Part shown: in pieces, positions 9,334-18,569 of the stretch | Layout: every line of letters begins with the position of its first letter | Numbering within the stretch: the stretch's first letter is position 1 | Source of the DNA: Pelagadaptatus sp034112445 | GTDB lineage: Bacteria; Pseudomonadota; Gammaproteobacteria; Pseudomonadales; Cellvibrionaceae | Reading direction: 5' to 3' | DNA: 64,000 nucleotides | NCBI GenBank assembly: GCA_034112445.1 | Contig: JAWUVI010000004.1 | Location: 55,404-119,403 of the forward strand | The notes under the pieces: model-generated | What the model saw: only the letters and a program-made list of their open reading frames with translations | What the model was told of the DNA's origin: nothing | The model's database searches: none | Translations under genes and position numbers: made by a program

Positions 9334-9984
9334 ATGAAATTTGAAGACTTTAAGTTACCCTACGGTTATCCCATCCAGCTTCAGGCTGGTACAGGCAATG
9401 AGAGCGTGAAAATTAATTCACGACTCATTGGTTGTATCCCTGGAAAGTTTATTTTAATTAGCTTACCTAAGTCAGGAGCTCGGTTAAGAACCGGTCAGAA
9501 AGCCGTGGTTCGCATTATGGCGTCCAATGGAATCTGTCTCTTTTCTACAAACCTAGAGTCCACGCTAAACTTACCTATCCCAATGATGTGTTTGGCTTAT
9601 CCTAATTCAGTTAATTTCAAAGAAATCCGAGGGGCAACTCGGGTAGATGTTAGCTTGTCTATAGATGTATCTAACATTAGCTCTTTAGAAGAACAGGTGA
9701 CAAAAGGTAAATTGACCGATATTAGCTTATCTGGGGCTAAAATTGAGCTGGAAGAACCTATCGGGGATGTTGGTGAGGAGCTATCGATTAAAATGAGCGT
9801 AGCAATTGCTGACATGACGAAAGAATTGTCTATTAAATCGTTAGTTCGTTCTAGAATCGAGCGCAGTACGAAAGAGTACGATGAAGGTCTGCCGGCTGTT
9901 TATGGTATTGAATTTATTGAGAGTGAAGAATCTCAAAAGATGGGGCTGTATGCGTATGTTTATAGTTCAATGGCTGTTAGCTAA
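9334..9984 (+). CDS. PilZ domain cyclic-di-GMP receptor (YcgR-like)
   Basis: A 216-residue cytoplasmic protein. The N-terminal ~95 residues resemble the YcgR-N beta domain (LIGCIPGKFILISLPKSG). The C-terminal PilZ domain shows both binding motifs: RGATR (RxxxR) near residue 94 and DISLSG (DxSxxG) near residue 130. It is therefore expected to bind c-di-GMP. Target unknown; YcgR relatives act on flagellar motors. It lies 69 bp after the RND permease and overlaps the start of the next gene by 35 bp if that gene's proposed ATG is used. Confidence 0.88.
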   Translation: MKFEDFKLPYGYPIQLQAGTGNESVKINSRLIGCIPGKFILISLPKSGARLRTGQKAVVRIMASNGICLFSTNLESTLNLPIPMMCLAYPNSVNFKEIRGATRVDVSLSIDVSNISSLEEQVTKGKLTDISLSGAKIELEEPIGDVGEELSIKMSVAIADMTKELSIKSLVRSRIERSTKEYDEGLPAVYGIEFIESEESQKMGLYAYVYSSMAVS

Positions 9985-10597
9985 ATTTAAGTCTGTGTTT
10001 CAGTTATCCGTTGTTTGTCGTTTTGGTTTGATCGCTATTTTATTGTCGGCAGCAACGGCTTGGTCGGTTGATGATCGAGATTTGTGGCTACCTTCCAGTA
10101 TGAAAAATCTGGAATCTGCATTTCGCAAAGCCGCTTTAGCCGTTGAAGATACAGAGCGTTGTACAAGAGTCGTTTCTGGAGAACTTAAACAATCTACTGC
10201 CCACACTACGCCTATTTTTCGTTTACTTTGCAAAGACAGTGAACAACAAACTTTTGTTGCGATGGTGAATTCAGTGACATTAGACATCACATACCCTAAT
10301 ACAATTATTATCCCCCCAGAGGACCCACAAGAAATTCTAGCTAAAAAAATACAAGCGATGAATGAAAAAATGGAGGGCTGCGAGGAAATGCTATTAAGTA
10401 AAACGCGTTTTATGAAAAATATGAAACGTTATGATGCTGTTCTTCCTTCTGAGGAATCCCTCGCTGCAGGTGATGCGAACTTGATTGTTAATTTTGACTC
10501 TAAGTCTTTACAGGGTAAAACACTTTATTACGAATCAATTTGTCATATCAATATAGATGCACCACTTACTTTGAAGTTAAGAGGGCGTAAGCCATAG
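9950..10597 (+). CDS. Secreted protein of unknown function
   Basis: A 215-residue hypothetical protein with an N-terminal hydrophobic segment (FGLIAILLSAATAWS) that looks like a signal peptide. The mature part has several cysteines (ERCTR, LLCKD, EGCEE, ESICH), suggesting disulfides in the periplasm. The start is uncertain. ATG 9950 has a GGGG sequence upstream but overlaps the PilZ gene by 35 bp; GTG 9995 would avoid the overlap and give a cleaner signal peptide. Probably cotranscribed with the PilZ gene. I recognise no family. Confidence 0.65.
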   Translation: MRMFIVQWLLAKFKSVFQLSVVCRFGLIAILLSAATAWSVDDRDLWLPSSMKNLESAFRKAALAVEDTERCTRVVSGELKQSTAHTTPIFRLLCKDSEQQTFVAMVNSVTLDITYPNTIIIPPEDPQEILAKKIQAMNEKMEGCEEMLLSKTRFMKNMKRYDAVLPSEESLAAGDANLIVNFDSKSLQGKTLYYESICHINIDAPLTLKLRGRKP

Positions 10598-10621
10598 TTT
10601 TATATTTGTGGGTGTCTGGCG

Positions 10622-11749
10622 TTATTCTTCAAATAATTTAAATTGAGCTTGATGTGGCTTCTTGTTTTCTTCTGGTGCAGGCTCTTCGCTGATATTTTCA
10701 GATTTGTCGTCGTGACAACCAAAGCGCACACCTATACCTAATAAACGAATCGCTTTTGGTTGTCTTTGTAGTGCTTCTGTCATCATATTGTAAAAATCTT
10801 CGATGTCGGCGCTCGTGCCAATTCTTTCTAGTGTGGTGCTGGTGAAATCCGCAAACTTTACTTTTACAAACCCTTTAAGAATAAATAGGTTTTGTGTAGA
10901 TGGTTTGTCGTTAAGTTGGCCTATCCGAGTTGTTAGTTTTTGGAATAGCGTTGGTATTTGCTCCAAACATGCCTGTTGGTCTGTAAAATCTTTAGCGTAT
11001 GTATGTTCAACACTGAGGGACTTTCTTATTCTATGGGGGCTTACTTTTCGGTGATCAATGCCTCTAGAGAGGTCGTATAAGCGTTGACCAAATGAGCCAA
11101 AATACTGGTTTAAGTTTTTCAGGCCATAATTTTTTAAATCATGACACGTTTTTATACCGTGAATATTCAGTCGTTTCCGAGTTATCTTACCTACACCGTG
11201 TAATTTCTCGATAGGTAGGTTCTTGATAAAATCAGTAAGTTCGTGGTTTTCAATAACAAATAAACCGTTAGGCTTGTTCCAATCGCTAGCGACTTTAGCT
11301 AAAAACTTATTAGGGGCAATACCTGCCGATACTGTGATATTAATGCACTCAAATATTCGCTGCCTTATTTCTTCTGCAATCAGCGTGACGTTACCTTGAT
11401 GAGCCGTGCAGTGAGTAACATCCAGATAGGCTTCATCCAGAGATAATGGCTCAATTAAATCAGTGTAATCTTGGAAGACTCTGTGCATCTCTAAGGATGC
11501 TTTACGGTACTTATCCATGTCAGGGGTAATTAAAACTAATTCTGGGCATAGGTGCATTGCATAACCGGTTGCCATCGCTGAATGTATTCCGAAGTGACGT
11601 GCTTCATAATTACACGCTGCGATTACGCCGCGACGACCTATACCTCCGCCAACGGCGACTGGTTGGTTGGATAGGTGGGGTTTGTCACGTATTTCAATAG
11701 CGGCATAAAAGCAGTCTGCATCGCAATGGATTATTTTACGGTTCATCAT
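10622..11749 (-). CDS. dinB: DNA polymerase IV
   Basis: Y-family translesion polymerase. The catalytic palm motifs are visible at the start (IIHCDADCFYAAIE) and at PLSLDEAYLDVT, carrying the metal-binding acidic residues. Helix-hairpin-helix and little-finger regions follow. The C-terminus has AQFKLFEE, matching the beta-clamp-binding QxxLF type motif. Length 375 residues is slightly longer than E. coli DinB (351). A near-perfect LexA operator lies just upstream, so SOS induction is expected. Convergent with the preceding gene (24 bp apart). Confidence 0.96.
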   Translation of the reverse strand: MMNRKIIHCDADCFYAAIEIRDKPHLSNQPVAVGGGIGRRGVIAACNYEARHFGIHSAMATGYAMHLCPELVLITPDMDKYRKASLEMHRVFQDYTDLIEPLSLDEAYLDVTHCTAHQGNVTLIAEEIRQRIFECINITVSAGIAPNKFLAKVASDWNKPNGLFVIENHELTDFIKNLPIEKLHGVGKITRKRLNIHGIKTCHDLKNYGLKNLNQYFGSFGQRLYDLSRGIDHRKVSPHRIRKSLSVEHTYAKDFTDQQACLEQIPTLFQKLTTRIGQLNDKPSTQNLFILKGFVKVKFADFTSTTLERIGTSADIEDFYNMMTEALQRQPKAIRLLGIGVRFGCHDDKSENISEEPAPEENKKPHQAQFKLFEE

Positions 11750-11766
11750 AAGTATGTTCTCGATTG

Positions 11767-11786
11767 TACTGTTTTAATATACAGTA
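11767..11786 (-). promoter_or_regulatory. LexA operator (SOS box) of dinB
   Basis: Palindrome TACTGT-N8-ACAGTA with an AT-only spacer (CTGT at 11769-11772, ACAG at 11781-11784). It matches the gammaproteobacterial LexA consensus CTGT-N8-ACAG and is centred 27 bp upstream of the dinB ATG. It predicts LexA repression of dinB. Confidence 0.85.
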
Positions 11787-11893
11787 AAAAAGACGGTTGA
11801 GAAACTGCTCGGTTATTGGCCAATTGGATGCTAGCTGATAAACTGTTGAGCTAAATTGAAACCGACTAAAAATAATAAAATAGGATGATGTAC

Positions 11894-12313
11894 ATGCGAC
11901 GTAAAAAAGGCTCTAGGGACGCAGAGGATAACAGTGAGATCGATTTGACTCCTATGCTGGATGTTGTTTTTATTATGCTGATCTTTTTTATTGTTACGGC
12001 TTCTTTTGTAAAAGAATCTACAATCGATTTAAATCTTCCGGAAAAACAAGAAACACCTCCGCCGCCATCAGCTGAAAACGCCAGTATTTTTATTACCATC
12101 AGTGCAAATAATGAAATACTGATGGAAGGCCGGCGAGTTGATGTGAGGGCAGTTCGTGCCAATATAGCTAGAATGCATGCGGAATCTCCTGAAGCGCCAG
12201 TAATTGTTAAGGCGGCAGCAAAGGCGGCAGCTAAAACATTTGTTGCTGTTGCTGATGCGGCTCGTGAGGCGAATGTCTATAACATATCACTGGTTCCCCC
12301 AGAAGAAACTTAA
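11894..12313 (+). CDS. ExbD/TolR family biopolymer transport protein (lone gene)
   Basis: Inner-membrane energy-coupling component working with an ExbB/TolQ partner and TonB/TolA. It has the ExbD signature EIDLTPMLDVVFIMLIFFIV with the essential membrane Asp, one TM segment at about residues 15-38, and a periplasmic domain. I chose ATG 11894 (MRRKKGSRD) because TAGGA lies 8 bases upstream; ATGs at 11885 and 11888 are alternatives. No exbB or tonB gene is adjacent, so its partners must be elsewhere. Confidence 0.88.
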   Translation: MRRKKGSRDAEDNSEIDLTPMLDVVFIMLIFFIVTASFVKESTIDLNLPEKQETPPPPSAENASIFITISANNEILMEGRRVDVRAVRANIARMHAESPEAPVIVKAAAKAAAKTFVAVADAAREANVYNISLVPPEET

Positions 12314-12400
12314 CGGTGGACTTAGACTGAGTTTTTTATTTGTTGTATTGCGACTAATTAGCAGCTATTAAATTATTGAAATAATATTTTTTGGATAGAC

Positions 12401-13414
12401 ATGAGCACAAAAAAAATCACTCAAAACGCCAATGCTCAAGCGGCCTTTCTGCGTATGAAAGAGCTCAATGTTGACTTGATCCCTGATAATTTTAAGGTTT
12501 GGTATGAGTATTGCGCTCAGTCTACACCTGGCTTGAATGGTCATATTGATAAAATGCTGTTAACCAAGCAAGTTTTTACCGCGCTATGTAACGAAGAGAT
12601 TTATAATACTTTTTTTGGATCTGGTCCGTTGGAATCGGTAGAAAGTATGCAAAATGTTCTAGAAGGGATTTTGCTACAGCTGTCCAAAAATATAGACGGC
12701 GCCAAACAGGGCTTGGGTGATTACGGCAACCTACTTGAAATGTCTTCGGAAGAGCTAAAAGCTAACCCGGGTATTATTGCTTTACAAGAAATTGTCGCAA
12801 GGCTGACAAAAAGTACGACGTCGACTCATGTCATGACAAATGATGTGTCTCAGTCGGTGTCTTTGCTAACCGATGAAGTGCAGCGATTGAATCTTGAGCT
12901 TGAGGCAGTAACAGAGGAATCCTTAAAGGACCCGTTAACCGGTTTAGCTAACCGAAGGATGTTTGATCGAGCATTTATTGATTTAGTGGAGACGATCAAC
13001 CCTGATGATAAGCTTACTGTTTTGATGATGGATATCGACCATTTCAAAAAATTCAATGATACCCATGGACATGCTACGGGCGATTTAATTTTGAGATTTG
13101 TAGCGTCAGTTTTAGGGAAGGCCACAAAGGGAGCAGACATAGTTTCTCGTTATGGGGGTGAAGAGTTTGCGTTATTGTTACCCAATACCTCATGTAACGG
13201 TGGAGTCGCTTTGGCTGAAACTATTCGTAAATCTATCGCTAAGCAAAAATTATTTAAAGGGCCAAATAAAGATGAAATTGGCCACGTCACTATTTCTATT
13301 GGTGTTTCAGAGTATCGTAGAGACGACAATTTAGAGTCTTTATTGCAGCGTGCCGATGAGTTTTTATATCGAGCTAAAAACACTGGCCGGAATAAGGTTT
13401 GCTCAGGCCTCTAA
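12401..13414 (+). CDS. Diguanylate cyclase (GGDEF), cytoplasmic
   Basis: A 337-residue protein with an N-terminal helical region (1-165) of a type seen in many soluble diguanylate cyclases, and a C-terminal GGDEF domain starting at DPLTGLANRRMFD. The active site is intact: RYGGEEF at about residues 250-256. Metal and substrate residues are also present (MMDIDHFKKFND). The allosteric I-site position reads KGAD instead of RxxD, so product inhibition may be weak or absent. No membrane segment. It stands alone between exbD and nadA. Confidence 0.92.
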   Translation: MSTKKITQNANAQAAFLRMKELNVDLIPDNFKVWYEYCAQSTPGLNGHIDKMLLTKQVFTALCNEEIYNTFFGSGPLESVESMQNVLEGILLQLSKNIDGAKQGLGDYGNLLEMSSEELKANPGIIALQEIVARLTKSTTSTHVMTNDVSQSVSLLTDEVQRLNLELEAVTEESLKDPLTGLANRRMFDRAFIDLVETINPDDKLTVLMMDIDHFKKFNDTHGHATGDLILRFVASVLGKATKGADIVSRYGGEEFALLLPNTSCNGGVALAETIRKSIAKQKLFKGPNKDEIGHVTISIGVSEYRRDDNLESLLQRADEFLYRAKNTGRNKVCSGL

Positions 13415-13521
13415 ATAGTACTTCGTTTTCTTTTGGTATGTTGCTCATATCGGTGTTGGGCAGTACTCAGTTACTATTGATATGATAATATTACGGCTTA
13501 GTTGTATTGTAGAGATTATTT

Positions 13522-14622
13522 ATGAGTCAGGTTCGTACCCCCGCAGAAATCTCTGATCAAGAGATTGCCAATAGTCTTCCCGCAAAAGATCACATATATC
13601 GAGACATTGCTCGTGAGCATCTTGCTACTGTACATTCTGATGTGATGTCGGAGGCAGAAAAAGAAACGTATAAAGATCAAATAAAACAATTGTTGAAAGA
13701 GCGCAATGCTGTTTTGGTGGCTCATTACTATACCGACCCTGTTATTCAAGCTTTGGCTGAAGAAACCGGCGGCTGTGTTTCAGACTCACTAGAGATGGCG
13801 CGGTTTGGGAGAGATCACTCCGCCACTACTTTAATTGTTGCAGGCGTTAAGTTTATGGGGGAGACCGCTAAAATTCTGACGCCAGAAAAGAAAGTATTCA
13901 TGCCGACTCTTGAGGCAACCTGTTCATTGGATATAGGTTGTCCGGTTGATGAGTTTTCAGACTTCTGTGATCAACACCCTGATAGAACCGTCGTTGTCTA
14001 TGCCAATACTTCGGCGGCTGTTAAGGCACGTGCCGATTGGGTTGTGACGTCTAGTATTGCCCTTGATGTGGTTGAGTACTTGGATCGCCAGGGTGAAAAA
14101 ATTATCTGGGCGCCAGATAAACATCTGGGTGGTTATGTTCAAGCTCAAACAGGTGCTGATGTCCTATTGTGGGATGGCGCCTGTATTGTTCATGAGGAGT
14201 TTAAGGCTAAGGGTATTCTTGATTTAAAATTACTGTACCCAGATGCCGCTGTTTTGGTTCACCCTGAATCACCGGCCAGTGTGGTTGAGTTGGCCGATGT
14301 TGTTGGCTCAACATCGCAGTTAATTCAAGCAGCTGAAGCATTGCCAAACCAGCAATTTGTGGTGGCAACCGATCAAGGTATCTTTTATAAGATGCAACAG
14401 CTTTGTCCTACAAAAGAATTTTATATTGCGCCAACAGCTGGCCATGGTGCTAGTTGTAATAGCTGCGCAAATTGTCCTTGGATGGCTATGAATGCGCTAG
14501 ACAACGTCTTGTCTGTGTTACAACAAAGTGATAGTGACAGCAATAATGAGATTTTTGTTGACCCCGCTCTTGCTAGCAGAGCAATGCAGCCACTCCAAAG
14601 AATGTTGCAATTCAAGAAATAA
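13522..14622 (+). CDS. nadA: Quinolinate synthase A
   Basis: Iron-sulfur enzyme of de novo NAD synthesis that condenses iminoaspartate with dihydroxyacetone phosphate to quinolinate. Characteristic stretches are LVAHYYTDPVIQALAEETGG, VAGVKFMGETAKIL and HGASCNSCANCPWMAMN. Conserved cysteines (EATCSLD, DGACIVH, CxxCxxC) can ligate the 4Fe-4S cluster. Length 366 matches the proteobacterial form. Transcribed alone, with a good terminator hairpin downstream. Confidence 0.97.
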   Translation: MSQVRTPAEISDQEIANSLPAKDHIYRDIAREHLATVHSDVMSEAEKETYKDQIKQLLKERNAVLVAHYYTDPVIQALAEETGGCVSDSLEMARFGRDHSATTLIVAGVKFMGETAKILTPEKKVFMPTLEATCSLDIGCPVDEFSDFCDQHPDRTVVVYANTSAAVKARADWVVTSSIALDVVEYLDRQGEKIIWAPDKHLGGYVQAQTGADVLLWDGACIVHEEFKAKGILDLKLLYPDAAVLVHPESPASVVELADVVGSTSQLIQAAEALPNQQFVVATDQGIFYKMQQLCPTKEFYIAPTAGHGASCNSCANCPWMAMNALDNVLSVLQQSDSDSNNEIFVDPALASRAMQPLQRMLQFKK

Positions 14623-14674
14623 AATACGCCTCTTTGATGAAGAGTTGCATGGAGTTTCTGCTGGAATGAGTTTT

Positions 14675-14710
14675 AAAAGCTGCTTTCTTTAAAGGGAAGC
14701 GGCTTTTTTT
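14675..14710 (+). terminator. Rho-independent terminator after nadA
   Basis: Ten-base-pair stem (14678-14687 with 14695-14704, two G-U wobbles) around a 7-nt loop. It is followed by seven or more T residues and preceded by an A-run. It lies 53 bp past the nadA stop. Confidence 0.8.
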
Positions 14711-14802
14711 ATGTTGTTTGAAAAACATAGAGTGGGATCGTTTCAATTTTACGTCACAGTCTCTAGAATAGATTTCTATTCTTTATTATTCAGTCTATCT
14801 CT

Positions 14803-17800
14803 ATGCTCAATACTTTTGTTCATTTACGTGTGCATACCGAATTCTCTTTGGTCGACAGCCTTGTCAGAATCAAACCCTTAGTCTCAGCTCTGGCTGAGAT
14901 GAAAATGCCGGCATGTGCGATAACCGATCAGTGTAACTTCTTTGGTTTAATTAAATTTTATTCGGCCGCTCAAAAATCAGGTGTGAAGCCGATAGCAGGG
15001 TGTGATTTTTGGGTTCGGTCTGAAGATGTAGATGTGCCTACTTATCTCGTTACGCTGTTGGCGATGAATCAAACGGGTTATAAAAATATTACGGCTCTTA
15101 TATCTCAGGCTTATCTCGAGGGTCAGCACCATGGTGAAGCTTTCATTAAGTACGAGTGGCTTTCTTTATATAATGAGGGGGTTATTGCGTTAACCGGAGG
15201 TAAGCTAGGAGATATTGGTCAGTGTTTGTTGAAAGGTAATGCACAACAAGCTGAGGCTAAACTACAAGATTGGCAACGTTTATTTCCTGGCCGGTGTTAT
15301 GTTGAACTACAGAGAACAGGTCGGAGCCAAGACGAAGAGTATTTACATGGAGTGATGTCGATAGCATCGCGCTATCAGTGTCCAGTTGTGGCCACCAATG
15401 ATGTACGGTTTTTGTCTGCGGATGAGTTTGATGTACATGAAACTCGGGTTTGTATTGGTGAAGGGCGAGCCCTAGACGACCCTCGTAGGGAGCAGCGCTA
15501 CAGTGAACAGCAATATTTACGCAGTCCACAAGAAATGCAGGAGCTGTTTTCTGATATACCTGAGGCGCTTCAAAATACGGTTGAAATTGCCAAACGATGT
15601 TCTCTTGATATTGAGCTAGGTAAGTATTACCTGCCCGACTTTCCAATACCTGATGATTTTGAACAAGATCCTTATTTCAAACAGAAAATTTCGTACGCAG
15701 AGCTGCACAGCTTCGCCTGCAAGTCCATGCAGGAAAGCTGGCAGGGTCGCGAACATGAACCTGAGTATCAGGTCATGCTCAGGACAAATATATTTTTTCA
15801 AAAAATATCTTATGAAGGCTTGGACGAGCGATTGGCGTTTTTGTATGACGTTAATGATGACTCCTTTGCTGCAACTAAAGTTCGCTATATAGAGCGCCTG
15901 CAGTTCGAACTCACCATTATTATGCAGATGGGTTTCCCAGGCTATTTTTTGATTGTAATGGATTTTATTCAGTGGGCTAAAGATCACGATATCCCTGTTG
16001 GTCCAGGGCGAGGGTCGGGAGCAGGCTCTTTGGTGGCCTACGTACAAAAAATTACAGACTTGGACCCACTTGAGTATGAATTGCTTTTCGAGCGTTTTTT
16101 GAATCCAGAGCGGGTTTCTATGCCTGACTTTGATGTTGATTTTTGCATGGAAAAGCGCGATCAAGTTATTAGCTATGTGGCGGATACGTATGGCCGTGAT
16201 GCGGTTTCTCAGATTATCACTTTCGGTACTATGGCAGCTAAAGCTGTGGTGCGCGATGTCGCGAGAGTCCAGGGTAAGTCGTATGGTTTAGCCGATAAAC
16301 TATCAAAGATGATCCCCTCTGTTCCGGGTACGAAGCTCAAGGATGCGTTTGAGCAAGAAGAAATATTGCGTGACTTTTTGGCTGATGATGAAGAGGCCAA
16401 AGAAATTTGGGATATGTCATTAAGGTTAGAAGGGCTTACCCGCAATGTTGGAAAGCACGCTGGGGGTGTTGTTATAGCACCGACTAAACTTACGGATTTT
16501 TCTCCGCTGTATTGTGATGAAGCTGGCAGTGGATTAGTGACTCAATTTGATAAAGGCGATGTCGAAGACGCTGGGCTCGTGAAATTTGACTTTCTAGGTC
16601 TGCGCACCCTGACGATTATCGATTGGGCAAAGAAGATGATCAATCTTCGGCGCGCCACTTTAGGTGAGGAGCCTTTGGTTATTGAGGCGATTCCTCTAAA
16701 TGATCCAATAACCTTCAGGTTATTGAAGGCTGCTGAAACCACAGCTGTATTTCAGCTTGAATCACGCGGCATGAAAGATCTTATCAAACGGCTACAGCCG
16801 GACAATATAGAAGATATGATTGCCTTGGTAGCTTTGTTTCGGCCCGGCCCACTTGACTCAGGCATGGTTGATGATTTTGTTAATCGAAAGCATGGTCGTG
16901 CTCAGGTCGCCTATCCAGACGCAAAATATCAGCATAAAAAATTAGAGCCTATTTTAAAGCCTACTTATGGGGTTATTGTTTACCAAGAGCAGGTTATGCA
17001 AATTGCTCAAGAGTTAGCTGGTTACTCTTTGGGTGGGGCAGACATGTTACGCCGTGCTATGGGCAAGAAAAAGCCTGAAGAAATGGCGAAGCAGCGGTCA
17101 ACATTTGCAGATGGCGCAAAATCTCAAGGGGTTGATCCTGATCTAGCGATGAAGATCTTTGATCTGGTTGAAAAGTTTGCTGGCTATGGTTTCAATAAGT
17201 CCCACTCTGCAGCTTATGCGCTGGTTTCTTATCAGACGGCTTGGTTAAAAGCGCATTACCCTGCGCACTTTATGGCAGCAACTATTTCGTCGGACATGGA
17301 TAAAACCGATAAGGTTGTAACCTTTATCGAAGAGTGTCGAGAAATGGGGCTGAACTTACTGCCTCCAGATGTTAATCGCGGAGAGTTCCAATTTAATGTC
17401 GATGATGATGATAATATTATTTATGGCCTTGGGGCGATTAAAGGATTAGGCGAGGGACCTATTGGCAGTATTATCGAGGCTCGCCAAGCGGGAGAATTTC
17501 TAGATTTGTTTGATTTTTGTTCTCGTATTGATCCTCGCAGGGTTAATAAGCGTGCTTTAGATGCCTTGATCCGATCGGGAGCTCTCGATAACTTGGGCCC
17601 TAAGATAGCAATAGACTATGATCGGTCGGTAATGTTTTCGGCAATGACTGAGGCGGTCCAGGCAGCGGAGCAGAGCGCCGCCAATACAAGTGCTGGTATG
17701 TCAGATCTATTTGGCGATGTGGTTCCAACCAGCCGTAATGGTGACGATGTTTATGCAGAGTTTCGGCAGGTTAGAAGCTGGAGTATGAAAGAGCGTCTTA

Positions 17801-18423
17801 ACCATGAAAAAGACACGTTGGGACTTTATTTAACGGGACATCCCATAGATCAATATAGATCTGAGTTAAAGCATCTAGTGTCGTCTCGGATTGTCGATTT
17901 GAAGCCTGAGAGAAGTAGCCAAAAAGTCGCAGGACTGGTTGTTGGTCTACGTGTTATGAAGACCAAGAAGGGTGACACAATGGCTTTCGTTTCACTGGAT
18001 GATCGCTCTGGCCGCATTGAGGTGGCTGTTTTCTCTGACACTTATAATGAATATCGCGAAAAATTGGCTAAGGACGAGCTGTTGGTTGTTACAGGTCAGG
18101 TTAGTAACGATGATTACAGCGGTGCTGGAGGCTTAAAGATGCGAGCGGAGTCTGTTCTGAGTTTGGATGATGCTCGAATGCAGTCGGCTCGGTGCCTTAA
18201 ATTAGAAATAGACTCTGTTGTCGCCGAGAATTCGGTTGAAAAATTATCTCAAATATTCTCGTCTTATAAAAACGGGAATTGCCTTATAAAAATAGACTTT
18301 CAAAATATTGACGCAAAAGGCAGTTATACCTTGAGCCAAGATTGGCGGGTTGAGCCATTGGATGAATTGATAGAGCAGTTAAGAGAAATATTTGGTAATG
18401 ATAAGGTTCAGCTGCAATACTAG
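14803..18423 (+). CDS. dnaE: DNA polymerase III alpha subunit
   Basis: Replicative polymerase core of 1206 residues, about 45 longer than E. coli DnaE (1160). Domains in order: PHP at 1-270 (VHLRVHTEFSLVDS), palm with catalytic aspartates in PDFDVDF near residue 440, fingers, an internal clamp-binding motif like MSDLF near residue 970, an OB fold (TKKGDTMAFVSLDDRSGRIE) and a C-terminal domain. The extra length is mostly one insertion at residues 290-332, between YLPDFPIPDDF and QKISYEGLDERLAFL, encoded by a palindromic DNA segment described separately. Followed by accA, as in many gammaproteobacteria. Confidence 0.97.
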   Translation: MLNTFVHLRVHTEFSLVDSLVRIKPLVSALAEMKMPACAITDQCNFFGLIKFYSAAQKSGVKPIAGCDFWVRSEDVDVPTYLVTLLAMNQTGYKNITALISQAYLEGQHHGEAFIKYEWLSLYNEGVIALTGGKLGDIGQCLLKGNAQQAEAKLQDWQRLFPGRCYVELQRTGRSQDEEYLHGVMSIASRYQCPVVATNDVRFLSADEFDVHETRVCIGEGRALDDPRREQRYSEQQYLRSPQEMQELFSDIPEALQNTVEIAKRCSLDIELGKYYLPDFPIPDDFEQDPYFKQKISYAELHSFACKSMQESWQGREHEPEYQVMLRTNIFFQKISYEGLDERLAFLYDVNDDSFAATKVRYIERLQFELTIIMQMGFPGYFLIVMDFIQWAKDHDIPVGPGRGSGAGSLVAYVQKITDLDPLEYELLFERFLNPERVSMPDFDVDFCMEKRDQVISYVADTYGRDAVSQIITFGTMAAKAVVRDVARVQGKSYGLADKLSKMIPSVPGTKLKDAFEQEEILRDFLADDEEAKEIWDMSLRLEGLTRNVGKHAGGVVIAPTKLTDFSPLYCDEAGSGLVTQFDKGDVEDAGLVKFDFLGLRTLTIIDWAKKMINLRRATLGEEPLVIEAIPLNDPITFRLLKAAETTAVFQLESRGMKDLIKRLQPDNIEDMIALVALFRPGPLDSGMVDDFVNRKHGRAQVAYPDAKYQHKKLEPILKPTYGVIVYQEQVMQIAQELAGYSLGGADMLRRAMGKKKPEEMAKQRSTFADGAKSQGVDPDLAMKIFDLVEKFAGYGFNKSHSAAYALVSYQTAWLKAHYPAHFMAATISSDMDKTDKVVTFIEECREMGLNLLPPDVNRGEFQFNVDDDDNIIYGLGAIKGLGEGPIGSIIEARQAGEFLDLFDFCSRIDPRRVNKRALDALIRSGALDNLGPKIAIDYDRSVMFSAMTEAVQAAEQSAANTSAGMSDLFGDVVPTSRNGDDVYAEFRQVRSWSMKERLNHEKDTLGLYLTGHPIDQYRSELKHLVSSRIVDLKPERSSQKVAGLVVGLRVMKTKKGDTMAFVSLDDRSGRIEVAVFSDTYNEYREKLAKDELLVVTGQVSNDDYSGAGGLKMRAESVLSLDDARMQSARCLKLEIDSVVAENSVEKLSQIFSSYKNGNCLIKIDFQNIDAKGSYTLSQDWRVEPLDELIEQLREIFGNDKVQLQY
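15690..15790 (+). repeat. Palindromic element inserted in frame within dnaE
   Basis: Two adjacent hairpins. The first spans 15703-15744: CTGC, bulged A, CAGCTT, CG mismatch, CCTGCA, loop AGTCCA, then the complementary arm. The second spans 15751-15780: GAACATGAACCTGA, loop GTA, complementary arm with one bulge and one mismatch. Together they code residues ~301-326, a stretch absent from E. coli DnaE as I remember it. The layout (two short palindromes, in frame, no stop) resembles the palindromic elements known inside Rickettsia genes. The exact ends are uncertain. Confidence 0.65.
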
Positions 18424-18569
18424 ATAATCATTAAAACTGACTTTTAAGTTAGGTGTTAACCTGGGTAAAGCTGAGGTTTCCGTCTCGACTGACTGGTCAT
18501 TTTCTAGTATCTTAGTAGATCTTAGATTTGCACTAGATCATTAGCATAGTATTCAGGACCCCTGTCGAT

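Noticed and set aside
15616..16164. 182-codon open frame antisense to dnaE
   Set aside because: It lies entirely opposite a well-conserved essential gene, has no recognisable domain, and its openness partly comes from the palindromic insertion.
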